This document shows positions 41,271-49,739 of a stretch of DNA of 64,000 nucleotides, one piece after another. Every line of letters begins with the position of its first letter. Positions within the stretch are counted from its first letter, which is position 1. A model generated the notes under the pieces. That model saw only the letters and a program-made list of their open reading frames with translations, did no database searches and was not told the DNA's origin. This DNA comes from Streptomyces sp. NBS 14/10 (GTDB lineage: Bacteria > Actinomycetota > Actinomycetes > Streptomycetales > Streptomycetaceae). The translations under genes were made by a program, and so were the position numbers. Where the stretch lies: assembly GCF_002224125.1 (NCBI RefSeq), contig NZ_NCSM01000030.1, positions 62,001-126,000 of the forward strand, read 5' to 3'.

Positions 41271-41941
41271 TGGCCGGCCCGGGGGAGGACTGGGGGCCGG
41301 TGTCGGGCCCTGACCGGAGTGTGGCTGGGGCTGGGGCTGAGGCCGGGGGCGAGGCCGAGGTCGCGGGTGTGGGCGGCGCCGGGACCGCGATGGGACCGGG
41401 AGCGGGGGCCGGGGCCGGGGCCGGGACTGCGACAGGGCCGGGGCCGGTGCCTGGGGACGGGGCCGGGGCCGGGGGTGTGGCGGAGGAGGAGCGCTTGGCG
41501 CGGGCCGCGCTCACTCGGCTGGTGGAGCCGGGGGACGAGACGGTGGGGCGCTGGCTGCGCGAGATGGGACCGGTGGCGCTGCGGCGGGCGCTGTGCGGGG
41601 CCGGTGAGCCGCCGCCCGGGGCGAGCGCGGAGCGCATCGCCGGGTGTCGGCTGCGGGCCGAGAGCCTGGACCCTGCCGGGGACCTGGCCGTCGCCGCCGC
41701 CCGCGGCGGACGGTTCGTATGCCCCGGCGATCTGGAGTGGCCCGGTCAACTCGACGACCTGGGCGACGCCCGTCCGGTCGGACTGTGGGTGCGCGGTCGG
41801 CCCTCGCTGCGGATGTGGGCGCTGCGCTCCGTCGCCGTGGTGGGCGCCCGGGCCTGTAGCGACTACGGCGCGCATGTCGCGGCGACGCTCGGGGCCGGGC
41901 TCGCCGAGCGCGGCTGGGTGGTGGTCTCCGGTGCGGCCGCC
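41270..41941 (+). pseudogene. dprA: dprA (smf), 5' part, interrupted by the mobile element
   Basis: 224 host codons from ATG 41270. The first ~65 residues are Gly/Ala-rich. A helical domain follows (RAALTRLVEPGDETVGRWL), and then the start of the Rossmann-like ssDNA-binding fold (SVAVVGARACSDYGAHVAATL, GWVVVSGAA). It breaks exactly in the motif SG-x-A-x-G-[IV]-D after VVSGAA. Reading continues 71 codons into element DNA to TAA at about 42152, giving an unrelated tail. The rest of the gene resumes at 50430. The product should lack most of the DNA-binding and RecA-loading fold. Confidence 0.93.
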
Positions 41942-41956
41942 GTTCTGTATCCAGTG
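41942..41956 (+). repeat. Left terminal motif of the element
   Basis: GTTCTGTATCCAGTG; the inverted partner is at 50411-50425, sharing GTTCT and CCAGTG with a 4-nt variable middle. Confidence 0.75.
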
Positions 41957-42028
41957 AGTGTTGTTATCCGTTGTCGGCTCCAGGGGCCGAGGCCGGCCAA
42001 GCACCTCGGATGCTCAGGGTGTGATTGG

Positions 42029-42135
42029 GGGCCCGGACCTCTGCCCGGGCCCAAGAGGCGCCTCCTTACGGAAGCGGAGACAATTGGAGTGCGACCAGCA
42101 TTAGAATTTGTCTATTCAACTCTTCCGGTCTCCGC
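42029..42135. other. Structured left-end non-coding segment
   Basis: A GC hairpin GGGCCCGG/CCGGGCCC (42029-42036, 42045-42052) could stop transcripts entering from comM-dprA. GCGGAGAC (42074-42081) and GTCTCCGC (42128-42135) form a second inverted pair around an AT-richer stretch. No gene seen between 41957 and 42179. Confidence 0.45.
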
Positions 42136-42179
42136 TAAGGGTCTGCTAACCTAAAAGACTCCCTGGCGTCAAGTGGTGC

Positions 42180-42413
42180 CTAGGGGGAGCGGTATGCGTG
42201 AATGATCGTGGCCACGCCATTCGCGAGATCGGCGATGACGTTATGGCTGAACGCCTTGGCGAGATCGCAGATTTCCGGGGCTATCAGATGGATCGCGATT
42301 GAGATTGCCGCTATGAGTAGGATCGCGCCGAGTACTCGTATAGGGCTTGACAAGGCATAAACGAGTACTCGGCGGATCATCTCCCAGAAGCTCACCCAGG
42401 GTGAATGATTCAT
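42180..42413 (-). CDS. Small membrane protein of unknown function
   Basis: 77 residues from ATG 42413, the only minus-strand gene in the element. One long hydrophobic stretch (VLGAILLIAAISIAIHLIAP, about residues 27-46) is preceded by polar residues and followed by an amphipathic tail. GGAGGTGA lies 12 bases upstream. An overlapping frame starting at GTG 42426 is less protein-like. A holin-, toxin- or sensor-like role would be a guess. Confidence 0.5.
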   Translation of the reverse strand: MNHSPWVSFWEMIRRVLVYALSSPIRVLGAILLIAAISIAIHLIAPEICDLAKAFSHNVIADLANGVATIIHAYRSP

Positions 42414-42854
42414 CTCTTTCTGTCACCTCCCCTCGGGGGGAATGGCGGCTGGAGCGGGGACGCGAAAGCCCGACCTTGGCACCCCTTCACGCTCGGCAGT
42501 GAATGTCGGTCTTTCGCGCGGGGACGCGGGTCGGGCTATCTCTCGCGATGCAGAAGTGCTCACGAGGCACAGTAGTCGCGTCTTTTCACACTCTGCCTGA
42601 CATCGTTGTCAACCGCCAGGGTGTTGAGTCGAACAATTCCGCCCATTTTCCGTCGAAGTGGCGCGATCACCGGAGGACATCCCGGCTGACCCCTCTGCGG
42701 CAACATAGAGGGTTTGACGTCGACCGGAAGTCACTGGAAACCATGGCGATATTTCTGACGAGGTCATGCCGAAATTGGGTGCGCCGCATCGATCCCGTGA
42801 CCACTTCCGCTCACGCGGTGGCCAACAAGCTGTGGCTTCTCCGTCCAGTAACTG
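42414..42854. other. 441-bp regulatory region upstream of the recombinase operon
   Basis: No convincing gene. It contains an 11-bp direct repeat GCGGGGACGCG (42454-42464, 42518-42528). Nested inverted pairs are CGCGAAAG/CTTTCGCG (42461-42468, 42511-42518) and GCCCGACC/GGTCGGGC (42468-42475, 42529-42536), so the two repeats close a long stem. Likely control site or recombinase-binding site. Confidence 0.5.
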
Positions 42855-44342
42855 TTGTTGCCGGGGCTCGTTGTCGTCGATGTGGCGGAGTTGGATCCGA
42901 GCGCCCGGTGTTGGCAGCTGCATAGGTACGACCCGAGTCGCACGGCGGATGCCGTGGCCGAGTTACTCGGGGAGGTCGTGCCGGGCTGCGCCCTTCGTAC
43001 CTGGGGCTTGGACATACGGGACGGACAGCGGTTCGTGATCGGCCCGGATGGCCGACCTGATCTGAGGGTGAATTGGTGCCTGGGTTCGGCGAAGTGGCGG
43101 CGGTTGGCCTGGCGGACGCAGCGGGACTACGCGTACTCGCTGCTGGTGTGGTTGAACTACCTGCTCACGGTGGGTGCGAATTGGTGGGATGCCGACGACG
43201 AGGTGGCCTCGGAGTTTCTGTTCTGGCGTGTCACGGATCCCCTGAACGAGGACACGGTGGAATCCGGGACCTTCGCCCGGGACCTGGCTGGGCTGAAGAA
43301 GTTCTACACGTTGGCCGCGCGGTTCGGGGTCCTTGACCCGTTCGCGGACATGGACGCGCCGCGCATCGTGCGGCACGCGGACGTCAAGTGGCTCGACCCG
43401 GGCGGATACGCCCGATGGGTGGATCTGGGCATCCGGGGCTTCGACCTCCACGGTCGGCCCGACCCCTGGTGGAAGGGCCGCAACGACCAGCGGGACCGAG
43501 CGTTCTGCGACGGCCTTTACGGCAACGGTCTGCGGGTCTCGGAGTGGGCCAGTGTGGTGCTGCCCGAGCTGCCCGCATACGACCGGCGGCGGGGCTTTTT
43601 CACCTGCGAGCTCGCCGACGCCTGCGCGAAGGGCGGCTACGGGCACAGGTATTGGATGCCCAGGTCGGCCCTGCGCGGGGTGTTGGGCTACGTCGAGGGC
43701 GCCCGGGCGGCGGCGGTCCGGCGGGCACAGGCCGCGGGCCGCTACGAGCGGATCGTCGACCGGCGCATCGTGCTGGCCACTCACGGCATGCACTCGGTGA
43801 CCATGTCCTCGGCCGACGGCGGCTCCCGGCGGGAGGAGTGGAACGACGTCGGGCCGCAGACCCGCAAGCTGCTGTTCCGCCGCACTGCTCAGGGCTTGGA
43901 ACCGGTGGCTGTGTGGTTGAACGAGGACGGTCTTCCGCGCGACGGCGGGGGCTGGGAGCACACCTTCGAAGTCGCGAACGAGCGGATTGCCTCGCTCGGC
44001 CTGGAGAACTTCAGCTGCACCGCCCACATGCTGCGGCATTCGATGGCGCTGAGGTGGTATGCGGTCGGCAAATTGATCAAGTACTCGCGGCTGGGGCATC
44101 TGACGGAGGACGAACAGCGCGACTTTCGTGAGGAGATCGGCGATGTCTGGCACCTGGTCCAGACGATGCTCGGACACCGCAGCGTGGAGACGACCAAGAA
44201 CGTCTACCTTGAGCCCTTCCGGACGCTGGAGGTGGAGGCCCTGCTGGCCCATGCCGACGGCTTCCCGGTCGAGTTGTTCATGGCCGATGTGTTCGCCGAG
44301 CACCCGTGGGTCCGCACCGATCCGCTGGCGGTGGCCCAGTGA
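42855..44342 (+). CDS. Tyrosine recombinase 1 (TnpA-like) of the trio
   Basis: 495 residues if TTG 42855 is the start; no good Shine-Dalgarno, so the true start may lie within the next 30 codons. The N-terminal SAM-like core-binding domain has RTQRDYAYSLLVWLNYLLTV. All catalytic residues are visible: Arg in GNGLRVSEWA (about 228), HxxR in AHMLRHSMALRW (about 392/395), GH in MLGHRSVETTKNVY (about 440), with nucleophile Tyr in that last segment. This looks fully active. Its stop overlaps recombinase 2 (GTGA). Confidence 0.88.
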   Translation: MLPGLVVVDVAELDPSARCWQLHRYDPSRTADAVAELLGEVVPGCALRTWGLDIRDGQRFVIGPDGRPDLRVNWCLGSAKWRRLAWRTQRDYAYSLLVWLNYLLTVGANWWDADDEVASEFLFWRVTDPLNEDTVESGTFARDLAGLKKFYTLAARFGVLDPFADMDAPRIVRHADVKWLDPGGYARWVDLGIRGFDLHGRPDPWWKGRNDQRDRAFCDGLYGNGLRVSEWASVVLPELPAYDRRRGFFTCELADACAKGGYGHRYWMPRSALRGVLGYVEGARAAAVRRAQAAGRYERIVDRRIVLATHGMHSVTMSSADGGSRREEWNDVGPQTRKLLFRRTAQGLEPVAVWLNEDGLPRDGGGWEHTFEVANERIASLGLENFSCTAHMLRHSMALRWYAVGKLIKYSRLGHLTEDEQRDFREEIGDVWHLVQTMLGHRSVETTKNVYLEPFRTLEVEALLAHADGFPVELFMADVFAEHPWVRTDPLAVAQ

Positions 44343-46240
44343 GCCGGGGGCGGAAGGCTGCCCTGCCGAAGGGGCCGAGGACCCGGCACGGCCTGATGAC
44401 GGCGGAGGACGGTCGTCGGATTGTTCGGTGCTACAGCCAGGACGGGGAGGACCGCGTCGACTTCGATGTGTCGAAGTTGGCCATGCCGGAGCCTCTGCGC
44501 GAGGCGATGATCGCGGCTCTGGTCGCCCGCACCGCTCCGGACGCGGGGCTGACCTCTCACCACTCATTCAACAGGTCCTACCGGGCCTTGGTGGAGTTCG
44601 ACCGTTACCTCACCGGGCTGGAGACGGCGCCGGAGAGTGCGGCTGAGGTCGGCCCCGGGCTCTTCGACGGGTTCTACGACCACCGCAAGGCGGAGGGCAT
44701 CAAGACCGCCCGGCACGAGTTGGTGGAGGTGCGGTTGCTGCTGCTTCGGACGGCGGGCATCAGCGACGCTCTGGCGGGCCGGCTTGCCGGCGTGATGCCG
44801 TCGAGGCCCGACAGCGAGCCGTCCCACAGTTACAGCAGGGCCGAGCTGAAGCGGATCGCACAGGCTGCACGAGCAGCGTTGCGGTCGGCGGAGACTCGTA
44901 TCCGCGGCAACCGCGAGCTGCTGGCGCGGTTCCGCGCGGGGGACCTCGACGTCAGCAGCGATGTCCATCTGCGGCGCCGCCTGCAGATCCTTGACCATCT
45001 TGACCGGGTCGGCGACGTCCCCCGCCGGATGCGCAACACCTCCGGCATGGTTCAGTACGCCCCCGAGACCTGGGTGATGTCGAAGGGCACGATCCCGGAC
45101 GTCTTCGGATGGCTCTATCTCAAGCCGGAGGAGATCACGGCCGCGGCGGTGTTGTTCGGCGTGATGACCGGCCAGAACCCGGAGCCGATCTTGAAGATGA
45201 CGGCCGCCCATCATCGGGCCGACGGCGGTGTCGGGCCCGGCACCGCGATCGTCGGCCTGCGCAAGCCGCGTCGTCAGAGCCGGGCCTACATGGATCTGGC
45301 GCTGTCGGAGGTCCCGGACTGGATCAGCATCCCGGAGAAACCCGACCAGCTGGCAACCCGGGACATCCTGCACACGCCCTTCGGCCTCTATGTCCTGGTC
45401 CACGACCTGACGGCACGGGCCCGGCACTTCGCGGGCGGCAACCGGCTCCTGGTCGCCTACATGTCCAGCGGCGGGGGCCGCAGCGGCAAGGGCCGGGGCT
45501 GGCGCCCGATCCGGACGGACGGGGCCCTGATCAGCAAGCTCGGCAGAACCTGGAACCTGCCCTCGGACGAGACGGACGACGAGGGCAGGCCATTGCCGAT
45601 GCAGCCGCTGCGGCTGGAGACGCTGCGGATCACCTACATCGAGCTCCACCAGAAACCCGTCGCCCACACCGAGCGGACCGCCGCGACCCGCTACCTGGTC
45701 CGCAACCGCGGCAACATCAACGAATACCGCACGGTCGTCGCCGAGACGTTGACCGCCGAGGTCGCCAAGGCACGGGCCCGCTCCAAGATCACCACGATGA
45801 CCGCCGAGCAGGTGGTCCAGGCCCGGGAGAACCTCGATGAGGCCGCCACCGAGATGGGCCTGGAGGCGACGGTGCTCAAGCGGATGCTGGCGGGCGAGCT
45901 GGACACCGTGCTGGGGGCCTGCACCGACAACACCGGCGGCGACTACAACCCGGGGGAGCCCTGCCGGGCCTCATTCTTGCTCTGCCTGGACTGCGAGTGC
46001 GCCAGGGCCCTGCCCCGTCACCTTCCCCTGCAGGTCGTTGTCCACGATCGGCTCGCCGAGCGGCGCGAGCAGATGGACCCGCTGCAGTGGGCCGGCCGGT
46101 TCGCCGGCCCGCACGCGCAGTTGGCCGACCTGCTGGACCAGGCGGACGAGGTTGCCGTTGAGGACGCCCGCAAGGATGCCGGGCCGGCCGAGCACAAGCT
46201 CGCCGACCGCCTGCTGAACAGAGAGCTCGACATCCGATGA
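44339..46240 (+). CDS. Tyrosine recombinase 2 of the trio, atypical active site
   Basis: 633 residues from GTG 44339, overlapping recombinase 1. Fold position and C-terminal pattern fit a large TnpB-like integrase. Where Arg I should stand the sequence is MTGQNPEPIL (about 270), and the HxxR box reads LETLRITYIE (Glu in place of His). A Tyr remains in NINEYRTVVAE. A Cys cluster near the end (CRASFLLCLDCECARAL) may bind zinc. It may be a structural rather than catalytic partner. Coupled by 4-nt overlap to recombinase 3. Confidence 0.8.
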   Translation: MSRGRKAALPKGPRTRHGLMTAEDGRRIVRCYSQDGEDRVDFDVSKLAMPEPLREAMIAALVARTAPDAGLTSHHSFNRSYRALVEFDRYLTGLETAPESAAEVGPGLFDGFYDHRKAEGIKTARHELVEVRLLLLRTAGISDALAGRLAGVMPSRPDSEPSHSYSRAELKRIAQAARAALRSAETRIRGNRELLARFRAGDLDVSSDVHLRRRLQILDHLDRVGDVPRRMRNTSGMVQYAPETWVMSKGTIPDVFGWLYLKPEEITAAAVLFGVMTGQNPEPILKMTAAHHRADGGVGPGTAIVGLRKPRRQSRAYMDLALSEVPDWISIPEKPDQLATRDILHTPFGLYVLVHDLTARARHFAGGNRLLVAYMSSGGGRSGKGRGWRPIRTDGALISKLGRTWNLPSDETDDEGRPLPMQPLRLETLRITYIELHQKPVAHTERTAATRYLVRNRGNINEYRTVVAETLTAEVAKARARSKITTMTAEQVVQARENLDEAATEMGLEATVLKRMLAGELDTVLGACTDNTGGDYNPGEPCRASFLLCLDCECARALPRHLPLQVVVHDRLAERREQMDPLQWAGRFAGPHAQLADLLDQADEVAVEDARKDAGPAEHKLADRLLNRELDIR

Positions 46241-48399
46241 CATCCCCCGCCCCGATCATGCTCGGCGAGCCCGAAGGACTCCCTGAAGGGCTCCCGGAAG
46301 GCACCGTCTGGCCGGGCCCGGACACGCTCGTGCTGATGAACCGCCCGATCAGGAATGACGCCGACCCGGCCCGGCTGTCACGCTTCGCCGACAACCGCTG
46401 GGACCTCAACGCCGGGATCTTTGAGGACCACGCACGGTCCCAGACCCTCAACTTCGAGATCATTCCCGAGCCGCTGCGGCTGGCCGCGAAGTACTACATC
46501 TGGCAGTTGATCAACCATCCGAAGGCCCGCACGATGCGGCACTCGAAGACGGGTCGGACGGCCCTCCACACGATTGAGATCTTCTTCTACGGCTCCCTGC
46601 AGCATGTTCTGAAGTGGTTCGCGGCCCAAGGGATCACCGAGTTCTGCCAGGTCACCCACGAGTTGCTCTGGGCTTACCTGGACGCTCTCGATGCTGACAA
46701 CGTCGCCATCCACAAGCGTTACCGACGCATCACAGAGGTGAGGCGGCTCTGGATCCAGCGCGATCTTCTGCCATTCTGCCTGCGGCTTCCCGAGGCCCCG
46801 CCCTGGGACGGCGAAGACACCCAGGACCTGCTGGAGCGGACCCGCGGCGACCGGGAGAACCGCACGAAGCGGATCGGCGAGCACACCATGCAGGCCCTGC
46901 TTCGATGGGCCATTCGCTTCCTGGAGGACTTCAGCGAGGACATCCTGGCTGCCTGGGGCGAGCACCGGACACTGCTGGCCCGGCGCCCCGAGCGCATGCG
47001 GGGCAACCGGCGCCGGCGGAAGTCCGGGGAACTGAAGGCCGACGTCGCCGCCTACCTCGACCGGCTCCGCGGCCGCGGCGACAGCCTGCCCGGCACCCGC
47101 CGGGACGACGGAACCCCGGAGATTGCTTGGCGCCACATCGCGTCCCAGCTGAACTGCGCGAACTCGATCTATCTCACAACATCCGGCCACATGATCATGG
47201 AATCCGGTCTGCCCATCGGCGAGGACATCTACCTCGACACACCAGTCACCGCGAAGCTGGACGGACAGCCTTGGCACCCCCGGATTCCGTTCGACCAGGC
47301 CCCGCAGCTGGCCCGGTTACTGAGTACGGCCTGCTTCGTCATCGTCGCCTACCTCTCTGGCGCCCGCGTCGGAGAGGTCCTCAACCTACGGCGGGGCTGC
47401 GTCAGCCTCGACGAGACCACGGGCCTGTGGTTGATGGAGGGGCTCTACTTCAAGGGCGCCGAGGACGAGGACGGCAACAAGATCCCGGAAGGAACCGTCC
47501 GCGAGGACCCGTGGGTGGTCATCGAACTCGTCGCCCAGGCGGTCGCGATCCTGGAGCGACTGCACGAGAGCCACCTGCTCTTCCCGAACCGGCTCAAACC
47601 GATCAAGCAAACCCCCGGCAAGGAACCCAAACGCCGTGGTGAGGCCCGCTCGGACCGGCTCATCGCCGAGGACCTGGCCAAGTTCGCCACCTGGGTCAAC
47701 GAACGCTGCCAGCAGATGGGCCGCAGGGACAGCATCCCGGCGGACCCCGGCGGGGCGACCGCCCCCAGCCGTTTCCGTCGCACGCTGGCCTGGTTCATCC
47801 GGCGCAAGCCCCGCGGCCTGATCGCCGCGTCGATTCAGTACGGACATACCTACACCCGGATGCTCCAGGGCTACGCGGGCTCCTACGAGGCCGGATTCCT
47901 CGACGACTACGCGTTCGAGGACTGGCTCTTCCGCATGGAAGGAATCGCCGAGGACGAACAACGACTCCTCGCAGGCGAGCACGTCAGCGGGCCCGCCGCC
48001 GACGCCTACCGCTACCGCATCCAGGCAGCCAGCCGTGAGTTCGCCGGCCGCGTCCTCAACACCGAACGGCATGCCCGCGACGTCCTCGGCAACCCGCTGC
48101 TGCAGATCCACCACGGCGAGGGCATGACCTGCGTCCTCAACCCGGCCACCGCGGCCTGCCAGCTCAGAGGCTCGGCGGATGACCCCATGGTCACCCCCGA
48201 CATCGACGACTGTCGACCCCGCTGCCGGTGCCTGGCCCGCACCGACCGCGACATCGCAGTCATCCAAGAACGCGTGGACGAGCTCACCGAGATCGTCGCC
48301 GACCCCCTCGCCCCACCGATCCGTCACGCGCGCGAGCAGCACGAACTGGAACGGCTCCGCGCGATCATCGAAGAACATCAGCACGGAGCCCAGGAATGA
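46237..48399 (+). CDS. Tyrosine recombinase 3 (TnpB-like) of the trio
   Basis: 720 residues from ATG 46237. The Arg I box is good: AYLSGARVGEVLNLRRG (about 374). The second box is SRFRRTLAWFI (about 510; Ser in place of His), then IQYGHTYTRMLQGYAG with GH and a downstream Tyr (about 535-546). A Cys-containing C-terminal part (CVLNPATAAC, CRPRCRCLAR) resembles a zinc element, and the end is helical. Overlaps the TnpC-like gene by 4 nt. Confidence 0.83.
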   Translation: MTSPAPIMLGEPEGLPEGLPEGTVWPGPDTLVLMNRPIRNDADPARLSRFADNRWDLNAGIFEDHARSQTLNFEIIPEPLRLAAKYYIWQLINHPKARTMRHSKTGRTALHTIEIFFYGSLQHVLKWFAAQGITEFCQVTHELLWAYLDALDADNVAIHKRYRRITEVRRLWIQRDLLPFCLRLPEAPPWDGEDTQDLLERTRGDRENRTKRIGEHTMQALLRWAIRFLEDFSEDILAAWGEHRTLLARRPERMRGNRRRRKSGELKADVAAYLDRLRGRGDSLPGTRRDDGTPEIAWRHIASQLNCANSIYLTTSGHMIMESGLPIGEDIYLDTPVTAKLDGQPWHPRIPFDQAPQLARLLSTACFVIVAYLSGARVGEVLNLRRGCVSLDETTGLWLMEGLYFKGAEDEDGNKIPEGTVREDPWVVIELVAQAVAILERLHESHLLFPNRLKPIKQTPGKEPKRRGEARSDRLIAEDLAKFATWVNERCQQMGRRDSIPADPGGATAPSRFRRTLAWFIRRKPRGLIAASIQYGHTYTRMLQGYAGSYEAGFLDDYAFEDWLFRMEGIAEDEQRLLAGEHVSGPAADAYRYRIQAASREFAGRVLNTERHARDVLGNPLLQIHHGEGMTCVLNPATAACQLRGSADDPMVTPDIDDCRPRCRCLARTDRDIAVIQERVDELTEIVADPLAPPIRHAREQHELERLRAIIEEHQHGAQE

Positions 48400-48827
48400 C
48401 CGTCTTCCCGCTGGACAACGAGCAAGACCCAGTCCGCCGCGACATCATCGCCGCGATCAACCGCCTCCTCGCCGGCACCCCGCACCGATCCAACGGGCGC
48501 CTGAACGTCACCCAGCTGGCGATTGAGGCAGACGTCAAACGATGGCACCTCACCCACCAGCACACCGACCTCAAGGACCGGTTCCAGGCCGAGGCCGCGC
48601 AGGCGGAGGCCAAGTGGACAAAGGCCGTCCAGGCCGGTGACGCCCACGAAGGACTGAAGCGTGAGCACGCTGAGCTCCGCCAGTACTGCCGTCACCTGGA
48701 GAGCCGCCTGGAGGTCTATGCGACAGCCCTGAACCAGCTGGCGCTGGAGCACGCTGCCCTCTCGGGGCGTGACGCCGACGCTGCCAAGGTCAGGACGCTG
48801 CCTCGACGGCGCCAGCCTCTCCCCTGA
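48396..48827 (+). CDS. TnpC-like small helper protein
   Basis: 143 residues from ATG 48396, overlapping recombinase 3 (ATGA). An N-terminal HTH-like part (RLNVTQLAIEADVKRWHL) precedes a coiled coil (HAELRQYCRHLESRLEVYATALNQLALEHAAL). Size, position and layout match TnpC of Tn554, which influences transposition frequency and orientation. No catalytic motif. Confidence 0.75.
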   Translation: MTVFPLDNEQDPVRRDIIAAINRLLAGTPHRSNGRLNVTQLAIEADVKRWHLTHQHTDLKDRFQAEAAQAEAKWTKAVQAGDAHEGLKREHAELRQYCRHLESRLEVYATALNQLALEHAALSGRDADAAKVRTLPRRRQPLP

Positions 48828-48903
48828 ATTACGTTGTTCTCGTCAGCTCCAGCCCCTCCTTGAGAACTTCTGAGTTAAAGCAGCTCCGAGAGAGGGGAGA
48901 GGC
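48815..48903 (+). terminator. Nested inverted repeat at the end of the recombinase operon
   Basis: GCCTCTCCCCT (48815-48825) pairs with AGGGGAGAGGC (48893-48903), 11 bp. GTTCTC/GAGAAC (48836-48841, 48862-48867) is nested inside. The left arm is in the last codons of the TnpC-like gene. Confidence 0.55.
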
Positions 48904-49415
48904 GGCAAAATGGCAGGTCAGAGCAGTGGTCGACGATCTCGGGGGGCTTTCACTGCGGCACACGCTTGGGCCATGCCAGCCTCTGCTCGATACTCGCCGA
49001 TTTTCTGGCCAGTCTGATGGCATCTTTGCTGGTCAGGACGTGTCTGCTCGGCCTGCCGTGCTTACTTTTTCAAGGTTGCTCTGCTTCTCAGTAAACGAAG
49101 CGGCTCCCGCACACGTTAGAAGAGTGACGGACTTCCTAGTCCCATGTCTGTCGTCAGGTCTGGCTGCTGGTGGCTCGAGGCGACGAGCGATCAGAAGCCA
49201 GACCTCAAATTGAAGATCACCGCCGCATAGCAGTCGAGACTCCGTCCCGTCTGCTCTTTCTGCTGCCTGCCATCCGAAAGGGTGGCTATGTCGCGCTCCG
49301 CTGGAAATCTGATGCGTTCTGCTCTCAGGCTTGTCCCGGTCCTCCGGTCCACCCGTCGCCTCGGGCTCGGGGGAGCATCAAGATCAACTGAGATTCGGGA
49401 CTAGGAAGCAGAAAA
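48828..49415. other. 588-bp lower-GC stretch without a convincing gene
   Basis: Open frames here (for example 48860-49213) lack third-position GC bias and have no Shine-Dalgarno. Composition is nearer equal base use than any other part of the window. It may hold a promoter for the membrane/sigma pair, an RNA, or decayed DNA. Confidence 0.5.
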
Positions 49416-49739
49416 ATGATCAAACCTCTTGGTTGGGGGCTGGGGGCGAAGGCGCGATATGCGCTGCTCGTACTCACGTTCTTCGGGTGCTATTTGGCCC
49501 GGCACTACCACCCGGAATGGACCCCGGCCGCACAGGGAATCGAGCGGGTGATCTTCACCGCCGCGGCGATCGACATCCTCTGGATGGTCCAGCAATGGCT
49601 TCGGCAGCGCTGGGCGGCCCTTCGGCAGCGCTGGGAGACCTTTCGACGGCTGACCGACGAGGCTCCCTACCTCGAGCCCGAGGCGCCGGGGGTGTCGCGG
49701 GAGACGGTGGACGCCACGGATGTCAGCACCTCGGTCTGA
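49416..49739 (+). CDS. Small membrane protein upstream of the sigma factor
   Basis: 107 residues from ATG 49416 with AGGAAG seven bases upstream. One or two hydrophobic stretches (ARYALLVLTFFGCYLARHY; RVIFTAAAIDILWMVQQWL), then a basic amphipathic helix and an acidic end. No recognised family. Its end overlaps the sigma factor gene by 20 bp, so the two are co-translated; an anchored partner such as an anti-sigma factor is possible but no such motif is visible. Confidence 0.6.
   Translation: MIKPLGWGLGAKARYALLVLTFFGCYLARHYHPEWTPAAQGIERVIFTAAAIDILWMVQQWLRQRWAALRQRWETFRRLTDEAPYLEPEAPGVSRETVDATDVSTSV

Noticed and set aside
42503..42925. 140-codon ORF upstream of recombinase 1
   Set aside because: Poor codon bias, no Shine-Dalgarno and it overlaps the recombinase start in another frame.
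48860..49213. 117-codon ORF in the element
   Set aside because: No GC3 bias, no Shine-Dalgarno, no domain; the stretch looks non-coding.
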